Made by a program: the position numbers and the translations under genes
Notes under the pieces: model-generated
Told to the model about the DNA's origin: nothing
What the model saw: the letters and a program-made list of their open reading frames with translations, nothing else
Database searches by the model: none
NCBI GenBank assembly: GCA_946539175.1
Contig: CAMNHH010000026.1
Location: 1-18,564, forward strand
DNA: 18,564 nt
Origin: an uncultured Clostridia bacterium
GTDB taxonomy: Bacteria; Bacillota; Clostridia; Oscillospirales; Oscillospiraceae
Reading direction: 5' to 3'
Part shown: piece by piece, positions 1 to 5,982 of the stretch
Layout: the number at the start of each line of letters is the position of its first letter
How positions within the stretch are numbered: position 1 is the stretch's first letter

Positions 1-104
1 GTTTTGAATTTGCGGCAAACAAGTCTCCAACCGGCTGCTGGCAGAGGGATACTTGACAGAGCAGAGCGCCGAGACGGACAATCTGCCGGATTGATTTCTG
101 CCCG

Positions 105-141
105 TAAAAACACGGATACCGCTGGCGGGCGGTATCCGTGT
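105..141 (-). terminator. Rho-independent terminator of the flavodoxin operon
   Basis: A 13-bp perfect stem (110-122 pairs with 129-141, arm ACACGGATACCGC) has a 6-base loop. On the minus strand it is followed by a run of five T (plus-strand A106-A110). It lies just past the flavodoxin stop codon, so it should end the two-gene minus-strand transcript. Confidence 0.85.
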
Positions 142-156
142 CTTGCAAAGAGCGGC

Positions 157-582
157 TTATTGGGCCAGGGCCGCGCCCAGGCGGCGGCAGTTTTCCGCAG
201 CCTCGTCGTCGGGGGCCTCCAAGCAGATGACGCTCTCGCAGGCCAGCTCGGCGCCGTCGTCCCGGCACTGCTCCTCCCAGTTCCGCATCCACTCGCCGTC
301 GCCCCAGCCGTAGGAGCCGAAGAGGGCCAGCTTTTTGCCTGCCAGCGAGGGCTCGCAGGCCTGGAACATGGGTTCAAACTCCCCGTCCTCCAGGGCTTCC
401 ACCCCCATGGAGGGGCAGCCGAAGGCAAAGGCGTCAAAGCCTTCCATCAGCTCCGGGCTGAACTCCGCGGCGGGGATGAGGCTGCCCTCAGCCCCGGCCC
501 CCTGGACGCCCTCCAGGACGGCGTTGGCCATGGCCTCGGTGTTGCCGGTGCCGCTCCAATAAACGATTGCGATTTTTTTCAT
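157..582 (-). CDS. Flavodoxin
   Basis: A 141-residue short-chain flavodoxin, an FMN-binding electron carrier of the cytoplasm that can replace ferredoxin. The N-terminus reads MKKIAIVYWSGTGNTEAMA, where SGTGNTE is the phosphate-binding loop of the FMN site. The FGSYGWGDGEWM segment near residue 90 matches the second FMN-contact loop. The length is normal for clostridial flavodoxins. The start is supported by AAAGGAGT about 8 bases upstream. It is the second gene of an operon, 23 bases after the DUF3793 gene, and ends at a strong terminator. The operon promoter carries a palindrome shared with the ZIP transporter promoter, so regulation by metal (probably iron) availability is likely. That last point is an inference. 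Confidence 0.95.
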   Translation of the reverse strand: MKKIAIVYWSGTGNTEAMANAVLEGVQGAGAEGSLIPAAEFSPELMEGFDAFAFGCPSMGVEALEDGEFEPMFQACEPSLAGKKLALFGSYGWGDGEWMRNWEEQCRDDGAELACESVICLEAPDDEAAENCRRLGAALAQ

Positions 583-605
583 GTCAGATACTCCTTTATT
601 TCAAT

Positions 606-1160
606 TCAGTCGGTTTTCACAGTCAGATGCTCCAGGGAAGCGCCCTTGGCGTTTTGCCGCAGGTAACAGTCGGTGCACTGGGCGTATAAGGCGAATTTCC
701 GCCGGGCGGCGGCCTCGTCGCCGTAGACCTTCCAGCAGCCCACGCACTTACAGCCCCGGTCCCGGTGCTCCATAAAGCCCCGCACGTCCTCCGGGGGATA
801 GCTCAGAAACAGGCCGATCTCATGGGGAAAGCCCCCACTGACCGCCAGGCGGCGCCGCAGCTCCCGCAGACAGCCCTGCTCGTCGCAGCCGGGATAGCCT
901 TCCCGCCGCAGCAGGGCGGCGGCCTCCCGGTTTTGCAGATCCGTTCCCAGCTGCCCGGGACGGTAGAGGTAGAGCATGGCAAAGCGGTCCGTCATCCGCA
1001 GGGGCAGCAGCCGCAGGCCCTTGGGGGTCAGCTGCCGGTTGTAGCGCCGCAGGGCCGCAATGGCCTGGACCCTGGACTCGTAGCGGTAGGGAAAGAGACT
1101 GCCGGTTTTGAGCCCTGCCAGAGTGGGGGCGGTGCTGCGAATAAACTGCTGCTCAGACAT
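606..1160 (-). CDS. DUF3793 family protein
   Basis: A 184-residue protein that I recognise as DUF3793, a family of unknown biochemical function common in anaerobic Firmicutes. Visible features are an N-terminal segment with TLAGLKTGSLF, a basic middle (QLTPKGLRLLPLR), the segment LSYPPEDVRGFMEH, and a C-terminal GCKCVGCWKVYGD stretch with three close cysteines that could bind metal or a redox cofactor. No signal peptide or membrane segment is seen. It is the first gene of the operon, with a GGAGGCGCCC Shine-Dalgarno region just before the ATG, and is followed after 23 bases by flavodoxin. This pairing suggests a redox or iron-linked role, which is inferred from context only. Confidence 0.85.
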   Translation of the reverse strand: MSEQQFIRSTAPTLAGLKTGSLFPYRYESRVQAIAALRRYNRQLTPKGLRLLPLRMTDRFAMLYLYRPGQLGTDLQNREAAALLRREGYPGCDEQGCLRELRRRLAVSGGFPHEIGLFLSYPPEDVRGFMEHRDRGCKCVGCWKVYGDEAAARRKFALYAQCTDCYLRQNAKGASLEHLTVKTD

Positions 1161-1178
1161 AGGGCGCCTCCTGTCCTG

Positions 1179-1208
1179 CTTTGGAGTTAGCTATTGCTAA
1201 CTCCAAAG
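1179..1208. promoter_or_regulatory. Perfect palindromic operator of the DUF3793-flavodoxin operon
   Basis: Two perfect 13-base arms, CTTTGGAGTTAGC (1179-1191) and GCTAACTCCAAAG (1196-1208), surround TATT. The core AGTTAGCTATTGCTAACT (1185-1202) lies just downstream of the -10 box and covers the expected start of transcription, a typical repressor position. The TTAGC-N4-GCTAA core looks like DtxR/IdeR/MntR-type metal-regulator boxes. A close match occurs at 2541-2558. The same sequence would also form a hairpin at the 5' end of the mRNA. Confidence 0.75.
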
Positions 1209-1210
1209 TG

Positions 1211-1239
1211 AATATATCACACAAGCGTTGAATTGTCAA
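1211..1239 (-). promoter_or_regulatory. Sigma-A-type promoter of the DUF3793-flavodoxin operon
   Basis: On the minus strand, a perfect TTGACA (1234-1239) and TATATT (1211-1216) are separated by 17 bases. The promoter points at the DUF3793 gene, whose start is about 50 bases downstream, with the palindromic operator in between. Confidence 0.8.
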
Positions 1240-1372
1240 GCATGAAAATATTTTTCCCTCTTTTCCGGATCGGATATGCGGCTGATACTTGTTCTTTGCG
1301 GATAATTGTGCTGTGAGCGGGCAGCAAAGGGCGGCTGCTGATACGAATATTTTGTTAAAACGTCAGAAACAC

Positions 1373-1490
1373 GCCCTGGGCAAAGCCCGGGGAAATATAC
1401 CGTACAATATCTTTTTTTGCAAATTCGAATGGATTTGCAAGCCGCGGTTTCACCGCGCCTGATGGAACGGCGACTAAGCGTTTCATCAGG
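1373..1490 (+). repeat. Structured intergenic repeat, copy 1
   Basis: This fills much of the gap between the flavodoxin operon promoter and the ZIP gene end. In order it holds a GC hairpin (CCCTGGGC/GCCCGGGG), a core with CCGTACAATAT and TTTGCAAATTCG, a CGCGG-TTTCA-CCGCG hairpin (1443-1457), and a hairpin of CCTGATGGAACG (1458-1469) with CGTTTCATCAGG (1479-1490). The order and sequence match copy 2, and copy 3 shares the first part. Bases 1240-1372 show nothing further that I can interpret. Confidence 0.7.
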
Positions 1491-1535
1491 AAACAGTATG
1501 ATGGGCCGGGGATCTGCGGCTTCATCCTGCGCCCC

Positions 1536-2315
1536 TTATCCCAGCGCCACGTCCAGCGCCATCATCAGGCTGAAGCCCAGGGCAAACATCAGCACCCCCA
1601 CGTGGGAGTGACGGCCCTGGGCCATATCCGGGATCAGCTCCTCCACCACCACGTAGAGCATGGCCCCGGCGGCGAAGCTCAGGAGATAGGGCATTGCCGG
1701 AACAATCAGCCCCGCCGCCAGCACGGTTACAAAGCCGAACAACGGCTCCACCGCGCCGGAAAGCACCCCGTACAGAAAGGCCTTGCCCTTTCCCGTGCCC
1801 TCCGCGTGAAGCGGCATGGAGATAATGGCCCCCTCGGGGAAATTCTGGATGGCGATACCCAGGGCCAGGGCCAGAGCGCCTCCCGCGCTGATCTCGGCGG
1901 AGCCGGAGCGCAGGCCCGCGTAGACCACCCCCACTGCCATACCCTCGGGGATGTTGTGCAGGGTCACCGCCAGCACCATCATGGTGCTTCTGGCCAGCTT
2001 GCTTTTCGGTCCCTCTGCCTGCTTGGCGTTTCGGTGCAGGTGGGGGATCACGTGGTCCAGCAGCAGCAGAAACAGCACCCCCAGCCAGAAGCCCAGGAAG
2101 GCGGGCAGGAAGGCCCAGCTGCCCAGGGACGCCGATTGCTCCATGGCAGGGATCAGCAGACTCCACACCGAAGCCGCCACCATGACGCCGGCGGCGAAGC
2201 CGCTGAGGGCCTTCTGAACGCTCTGACTGAGGGCTTGCCGCATAAGGAACACGCAAGCCGCCCCCAGAGCAGTGCCCAAAAAGGGAATCAGCAGACCGGA
2301 AATTTCAGCCTTCAT
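1536..2315 (-). CDS. ZIP family divalent metal transporter
   Basis: A 259-residue inner-membrane transporter of the ZIP family (ZupT/GufA type), which imports zinc, iron or manganese. About eight hydrophobic segments are visible. The two signature helices carry HNIPEG (in VLAVTLHNIPEGMAVG) and QNFPEG (in IAIQNFPEGAIIS), whose His, Asn and Glu line the metal site. A cytosolic loop has HVIPHLHRN, a His-rich metal-binding stretch. The frame is open further upstream, but AAGGTGA sits before the ATG at 2315, that start gives the normal ZIP length, and the promoter lies at 2559-2587, inside the longer reading frame. The promoter shares its operator with the flavodoxin operon, so it probably responds to the same metal signal. 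The transported ion cannot be decided from sequence. Confidence 0.93.
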   Translation of the reverse strand: MKAEISGLLIPFLGTALGAACVFLMRQALSQSVQKALSGFAAGVMVAASVWSLLIPAMEQSASLGSWAFLPAFLGFWLGVLFLLLLDHVIPHLHRNAKQAEGPKSKLARSTMMVLAVTLHNIPEGMAVGVVYAGLRSGSAEISAGGALALALGIAIQNFPEGAIISMPLHAEGTGKGKAFLYGVLSGAVEPLFGFVTVLAAGLIVPAMPYLLSFAAGAMLYVVVEELIPDMAQGRHSHVGVLMFALGFSLMMALDVALG

Positions 2316-2540
2316 TTGTACGTCACCTTCTTTTTTGTATGGGTCGATCCGCTTTGCCGCGCCCCTCTGACTGTGCGGAAACCCCGGCAGCCGTCCCGGG
2401 TGCCCGGCTTCAGGGAGGTGCCGCCCGTTTTTACGGCTTCGTGTTTGAGAACAGTCGGTTCGTCCTTCCCACAGGCGGTACGCAAGAAACGCGGGGAGAA
2501 AGAAGCCTGCGCCGGTCGTCGCAGCCGTTTTGACGCGGAC
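2316..2540 (-). other. Long 5' leader of the ZIP transporter mRNA
   Basis: About 225 bases separate the operator and predicted transcription start from the ZIP start codon. The stretch is GC-rich with several possible stems. It matches no riboswitch I recognise and has no good start codon for a leader peptide. A metal-sensing leader RNA is possible but not shown. Confidence 0.4.
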
Positions 2541-2558
2541 AGTTAGCTTACGCTTACT
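2541..2558. promoter_or_regulatory. Operator of the ZIP transporter, matching that of the flavodoxin operon
   Basis: AGTTAGCTTACGCTTACT matches the operator core at 1185-1202 (AGTTAGCTATTGCTAACT) at 14 of 18 positions. Three of the four differences fall in the 4-base spacer. It directly abuts the -10 box at 2559-2564 and so covers the transcription start. One arm has a single mismatch to perfect symmetry. Confidence 0.7.
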
Positions 2559-2587
2559 ATTATACGACCAAGGCGGGATGAATGCAA
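2559..2587 (-). promoter_or_regulatory. Promoter of the ZIP transporter gene
   Basis: On the minus strand, TTGCAT (2582-2587), a 17-base spacer and a perfect TATAAT (2559-2564) lie immediately upstream of the operator and drive the ZIP gene. Confidence 0.75.
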
Positions 2588-2785
2588 GCGCCTTTTCCGC
2601 AATTCCGGGAGAAACAAGCGCTCCGGAGGGCCCTGTCGATCCTGCCCATGCGGCAGAGCCCCGCTGAGGGCCGCCGGAACGGGAACACGTCCGCCCGGCT
2701 CTTGCTGTTTTCCACAAAACGGAACAGTAAAATTTGGCGTAAACGCTGAAAATTCAGAAATACGCAAAAATATGACGCGGAACGA

Positions 2786-2813
2786 TTGGCTGCGAAGGGA
2801 ATCGGATTATAAT
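2786..2813 (+). promoter_or_regulatory. Candidate promoter for the PfkB-family kinase
   Basis: TTGGCT (2786-2791), a 16-base spacer and a perfect TATAAT (2808-2813) face the kinase start 233 bases downstream. The -35 match is weak. The implied leader would contain repeat copy 2 and its 27-base palindrome. In the gap before it, 2588-2785, I see no supported gene. Confidence 0.4.
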
Positions 2814-2834
2814 GAAGCTATCATCCGATTTCTT

Positions 2835-2961
2835 GATGAAACGCTTTGAAAGCGTTTCATCAGCCGGGTTCGCAAACCCATCCGGATTCGCGAAAACAGG
2901 GATTGTACGGCATAATCCCCCCGGGCTTCCCCCGGGGCGGCATCCGCAAAATGAGGATGCC
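2835..2961 (-). repeat. Structured intergenic repeat, copy 2 (most complete)
   Basis: Read on the minus strand, four hairpins follow one another: GGCATCC/GGATGCC (2961-2939), CCCCGGG/CCCGGGG (about 2938-2917), GGGTT/AACCC (2879-2866), and a near-perfect palindrome (2861-2835, arm GATGAAACGCTTT, one-base centre). Between the second and third lies a core with GCCGTACAAT and GCGAATCCGGATGG. Copies 1 and 3 share this order in the opposite orientation. The last palindrome contains TGAAAGCGTTTCA, which also resembles a LacI/CcpA-type operator and lies upstream of a fructose-phosphate kinase. Confidence 0.75.
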
Positions 2962-3045
2962 ATTATTAGAATGAGAGCGCGTAGCCAGGCGGCTGCCAGA
3001 CAAAAGCTGCCGCGGCGTGACTGCCGTCAAGGAGGCTGAAACAGA

Positions 3046-3960
3046 ATGATTTACACCGTGACCTTCAACCCCGCCATCGACTACCTGGTGCATTTCCCCC
3101 GGCTGCGTCCCGGTGCGATCAACCGCAGCGAGGCCGAGGAATTCCAGTTCGGCGGCAAGGGCATCAACGTGTCCAACGTGCTGCGGACCCTGGGCTTCGA
3201 TACCGTGGCGCTGGGCTTTGTGGCGGGCTTCATCGGGGAGGGCTTTGAAAAGGGCCTCACCCAGATGGGCCTCAGGAACGATCTGATCCACGTTAAGGAG
3301 GGCATGACCCGCATCAACGTCAAGATCAAGGCCGCCGAGGAGACGGAGATCAACGGCATCGGTCCCGTCATCACCGCGGCTGATATGGAGCGCCTGTACG
3401 AGAAGCTGGACCGGATCGGCTCCGAGGATCTGCTGGTGCTCTCCGGCTCCATCCCCAAGGGCCTGCCCGGCGACAGCTACGAGCGCATCATGGCCCGGCT
3501 GGAGGGCCGGGGCATCCCCGTGGTCGTGGACGCCGCCGGGGAGCTGCTGGTGAAGGTGCTGAAGTACCGTCCCTTCCTGATTAAGCCCAACAACCATGAA
3601 CTGGGGGAGATTTTCGGCAGGGAGCTGAAGCGGGACGAGGAGATTGTGGACTGCGGGAAAAAGCTGCAGCAGATGGGCGGCCGGAACGTTCTGGTCTCCA
3701 TGGCCGGGGACGGCGCTCTGCTGCTGGACCAGGAGGGCCGGGTCCACCGCATCGGCTGTCCCAAGGGCAGGGTGCTGAATTCCGTGGGCGCCGGAGACTC
3801 CATGGTGGCCGGCTTTCTGGCGGGCTGGCTGGACAGCGGAGACTACGACTACGCTCTGAAGCTGGGCACCGCCGCCGGCTCCGCCACCGCCTTCTCCATC
3901 GGCCTGGCGGAAAAGCCCCTGATCGACAGGCTGCTGGAGAGCCTGAAATCGGGTGCCTGA
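3046..3960 (+). CDS. fruK: 1-phosphofructokinase (PfkB family)
   Basis: A 304-residue PfkB-fold sugar-phosphate kinase of the FruK/LacC group, which phosphorylates fructose-1-phosphate (FruK) or tagatose-6-phosphate (LacC) in the cytoplasm. The N-terminus MIYTVTFNPAIDY is typical of this group. The substrate-side signature FQFGGKGINVSNVL is at residues 34-47. The C-terminal PfkB signature NSVGAGDSMVAGF places the catalytic base at Asp251. Length matches the family. AAGGAGG sits before the ATG. It stands alone: no fructose PTS permease or DeoR-type fruR is next to it, so the substrate assignment to fructose-1-phosphate is probable, not certain. It has its own terminator. The palindrome at 2835-2861 could be an operator. 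Confidence 0.88.
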   Translation: MIYTVTFNPAIDYLVHFPRLRPGAINRSEAEEFQFGGKGINVSNVLRTLGFDTVALGFVAGFIGEGFEKGLTQMGLRNDLIHVKEGMTRINVKIKAAEETEINGIGPVITAADMERLYEKLDRIGSEDLLVLSGSIPKGLPGDSYERIMARLEGRGIPVVVDAAGELLVKVLKYRPFLIKPNNHELGEIFGRELKRDEEIVDCGKKLQQMGGRNVLVSMAGDGALLLDQEGRVHRIGCPKGRVLNSVGAGDSMVAGFLAGWLDSGDYDYALKLGTAAGSATAFSIGLAEKPLIDRLLESLKSGA

Positions 3961-4022
3961 ATCCTCCGATGAAGGGTTTTTGGCGGCATGCGGCGGGCGC
4001 CTCCACCCCGAACAAAGCGAAC

Positions 4023-4057
4023 ACCCGGCTCCTGCGAAAGGGAGCCGGGTGGCTTTT
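4023..4057 (+). terminator. Rho-independent terminator of fruK
   Basis: A 10-bp stem (ACCCGGCTCC, 4023-4032, with GGAGCCGGGT, 4041-4050) has an 8-base loop and is followed by GGCTTTT. It lies 62 bases after the fruK stop codon. Confidence 0.85.
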
Positions 4058-4098
4058 ATACGAATGGTTTATGAAACTGTCAGAAGCCTTTTAAACCG

Positions 4099-4120
4099 TC
4101 CTCCACATTTTTGTGGAGGA
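4099..4120 (-). terminator. Hairpin at the end of the minus-strand operon
   Basis: An 8-bp stem, TCCTCCAC (4099-4106) with GTGGAGGA (4113-4120), sits 31 bases past the DUF218 gene stop. On the minus strand the tail reads ACGGTTTAAAA, which is a poor T run, so termination here is plausible but not strong. Confidence 0.5.
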
Positions 4121-4151
4121 TGCTTCGGGCAGCGGGAGCCTGTTGACCGGT

Positions 4152-5366
4152 TCATAGATTGTAGTAGATCAGGGTCATGACCACGTAGAACAGGACCAGA
4201 CCCCCCAGGATCAGCCCCTGCTTGCGCCGGTGCTGGGTCAGCAGCCCTATGAACTCCCGCACCGCGGCGTTGGGCCAGAAGTACCACTTGCTGTGGCAGC
4301 CCATGCCCTGGGCCCGCATCTTCACCTGCCGGGCCTTGATGCCGGAACGGAAAACGTGAAAGCGGTCGGTGGAGAAGGCGATCCGCGCCTTCGGGTCCCG
4401 GGCAAAGATCAGGGCCTTGGAGAAGGCCATGTTCTCCGCCGTATCGGTGGAGCGGTCCTCCAGCAGCATCTGCTCCTCCGGCACCCCTTGGACCGCCAGA
4501 TAACGCCGCATACATTCGGCCTCAGAGATGCACTCGTCGCTTCCCTGGCCGCCGGAGAGCACCAGCACAGGGGCTTTTCCCGTCTCCTCCGCCTGGGCTC
4601 TGGCAAAGGCCAGCGCCCGGTCCAGCCGCCCCCGCAGCAGGGGAGTGGGGGTCCCGTCCCGGCGAATGGCGCAGCCCAGAACAATCAGGTAGTCCATCCG
4701 CTTCTCCGGCTCATAGCGGGCCGCCAGGGAACCGGCCACAATGGTGCCGATCATCATGCACTCAACGTACAGATAGACGGCGGCCATCAGATTTGTCAGC
4801 ATGTCGTGGAGCATGACCTCCGTCTGGGAGCCGGTGACGTAGTAATCCAGGCCGAAGATCAGCCCCTCGCCCCCCAGCAGCAGAAGCGCCAGCAGCACCC
4901 CCAGCAGATTCACGGGCCGGAAGCCCTCCCGGCGGATCAGCGCCAGATTGGAGACGATGAGCCCCAGCGAGAAGGCCAGCAGGAAGGGAAGGGTGAAAAA
5001 GCTGTAGCTCTTGGCGGAGCCCAGCAGATCCCCCAGCAGGGTGAAGGCGGTCAGTCCGATCATCCGCCGGAACCGCAGGTACAGCACGCCGTAGATCAGG
5101 GAAATGAACAGGGTAAAGAGGGCGAAGCCGAAGTAGATGATGGTGTTGTAGGAATAGAGATTGTAGCGGATCTGCAGCCGGAAGGCCCGCAGCAGCAGCA
5201 GCGTTACCGCCAGGAAAAACAGGGTCAACAGCAGACAGCAGGAGAGCACAGCCCGGTCGCTCCCCAGCAGCAGGAGCAGGACTGTGGCCGCCAGAGCGGC
5301 TGCGCTGAGCCAGGCGATGCTGTAGACCTGCGGTTTTTTGTCCAAGCTGTCCAGTTTCATACGCAT
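4152..5366 (-). CDS. YdcF/SanA-like DUF218 membrane protein
   Basis: About 404 residues. The N-terminal half has roughly six hydrophobic segments (for example AWLSAAALAATVLLLLL and LLGVLLALLLLGGEGLIFG). A DUF218 domain follows from about residue 225: DYLIVLGCAIRRDGTPTPLL, then LVLSGGQGSDECISEAECM, LEDRSTDTAENM and IAFSTDRFHVFR. One last C-terminal helix (LILGGLVLFYVVMTLIYYN) closes the protein. DUF218 proteins such as SanA and YdcF are linked to envelope integrity, but their chemistry is not settled. A longer TTG start at 5384 is open, but the ATG at 5366 sits one base after the preceding gene's stop codon, with GGAAG upstream, so it is preferred. Last gene of the five-gene operon. Confidence 0.87.
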   Translation of the reverse strand: MRMKLDSLDKKPQVYSIAWLSAAALAATVLLLLLGSDRAVLSCCLLLTLFFLAVTLLLLRAFRLQIRYNLYSYNTIIYFGFALFTLFISLIYGVLYLRFRRMIGLTAFTLLGDLLGSAKSYSFFTLPFLLAFSLGLIVSNLALIRREGFRPVNLLGVLLALLLLGGEGLIFGLDYYVTGSQTEVMLHDMLTNLMAAVYLYVECMMIGTIVAGSLAARYEPEKRMDYLIVLGCAIRRDGTPTPLLRGRLDRALAFARAQAEETGKAPVLVLSGGQGSDECISEAECMRRYLAVQGVPEEQMLLEDRSTDTAENMAFSKALIFARDPKARIAFSTDRFHVFRSGIKARQVKMRAQGMGCHSKWYFWPNAAVREFIGLLTQHRRKQGLILGGLVLFYVVMTLIYYNL

Positions 5367-5367
5367 C

Positions 5368-5934
5368 TCAGGGAACTTCCGCAAAGATTTCCCGGACGTA
5401 GAAGTCCAGCTCCTGCCAGGCTGTGGTGTTCCGCAGACCGCGCAGCAGATCCCGGATCCGGCGATAGTACCAGGCCTGCTGAGCCGGGTCCTTCTGGTTG
5501 AAGGCCTTCCACACCTCGTCGCCCCTTTTGCGCCAGTCCGGGTAGATGGAGCGCAAATTGGCCAGCTTGTCTCCCAGCCAGAGGATCTTCACTCCGGGAT
5601 CCCGGGCCTGGGCCAGAGTCTCCAGGGATTCCTCCTTTCGGAGACGCCAGGTTTCCGCGGGGGGCAGCTTGGGCCGCTTGTTTTCCGTTTCGGAGGCCAC
5701 CAGGGCGGCTACCCGGGGGCCGAAGCGGGCCTCCAGCTCCTCAAAGCGGACGCCGCTGTCCTCCACGGTGTCGTGGAGCATGGCGGCAGCCAGGATCTCC
5801 GGATCGCTGCTGATGGTGCCGCAGATCACCGCCGCCTCCATGGGGTGGAGGATGTAAGGGGATGGATTGCGCTTGCGCTGCTGGCCCTGATGGGCAGCGG
5901 CCGCAAAGCAGATGGCTTCGTCAAATACAGTCAT
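5368..5934 (-). CDS. Small RelA/SpoT-type HD hydrolase, probable (p)ppGpp hydrolase
   Basis: A 188-residue single-domain HD phosphohydrolase like the hydrolase half of RelA/SpoT and stand-alone small alarmone hydrolases. Motifs in order: AAAAHQGQQRKR (residues 11-22), PYILHPMEAA (26-35), AAMLHDTVEDS (50-60, with the metal-binding H54-D55 and the E58-D59 pair), and LGDKLANLRSI (120-130), which corresponds to the DRLHNM motif of SpoT. No synthetase, TGS or ACT domain is present, so only hydrolysis is expected. Substrate could be (p)ppGpp or another nucleotide. AAAGGAAG lies before the ATG. A perfect 16-base palindrome (5956-5971, arm CGCCGGAG) lies between this gene and the upstream carboxypeptidase gene. 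Confidence 0.88.
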   Translation of the reverse strand: MTVFDEAICFAAAAHQGQQRKRNPSPYILHPMEAAVICGTISSDPEILAAAMLHDTVEDSGVRFEELEARFGPRVAALVASETENKRPKLPPAETWRLRKEESLETLAQARDPGVKILWLGDKLANLRSIYPDWRKRGDEVWKAFNQKDPAQQAWYYRRIRDLLRGLRNTTAWQELDFYVREIFAEVP

Positions 5935-5982
5935 GGGAGAACTTCCTTTCCCGGGCGCCGGAGCTCCGGCGGGGCCTTTTGC

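Noticed and set aside
8..94. Possible tail of an upstream plus-strand gene, reading GKQVSNRLLAEGYLTEQSAE in one frame with GC-rich third codon positions.
   Set aside because: A stop codon at 5-7 lies in the same frame, no start or ribosome site follows it, and only about 28 codons are visible. It may be a real remnant, but the window edge prevents a decision.
2316..2717. Upstream extension of the ZIP reading frame to 393 codons.
   Set aside because: The extension contains the TTGCAT/TATAAT promoter and operator, has no family similarity, and the ATG at 2315 has a good ribosome site and gives normal ZIP length.
5956..5971. 16-base GC palindrome between the carboxypeptidase and HD hydrolase genes, considered as a terminator.
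   Set aside because: No T run follows on the minus strand and the operon continues with a good ribosome site. At most it is an mRNA stem.
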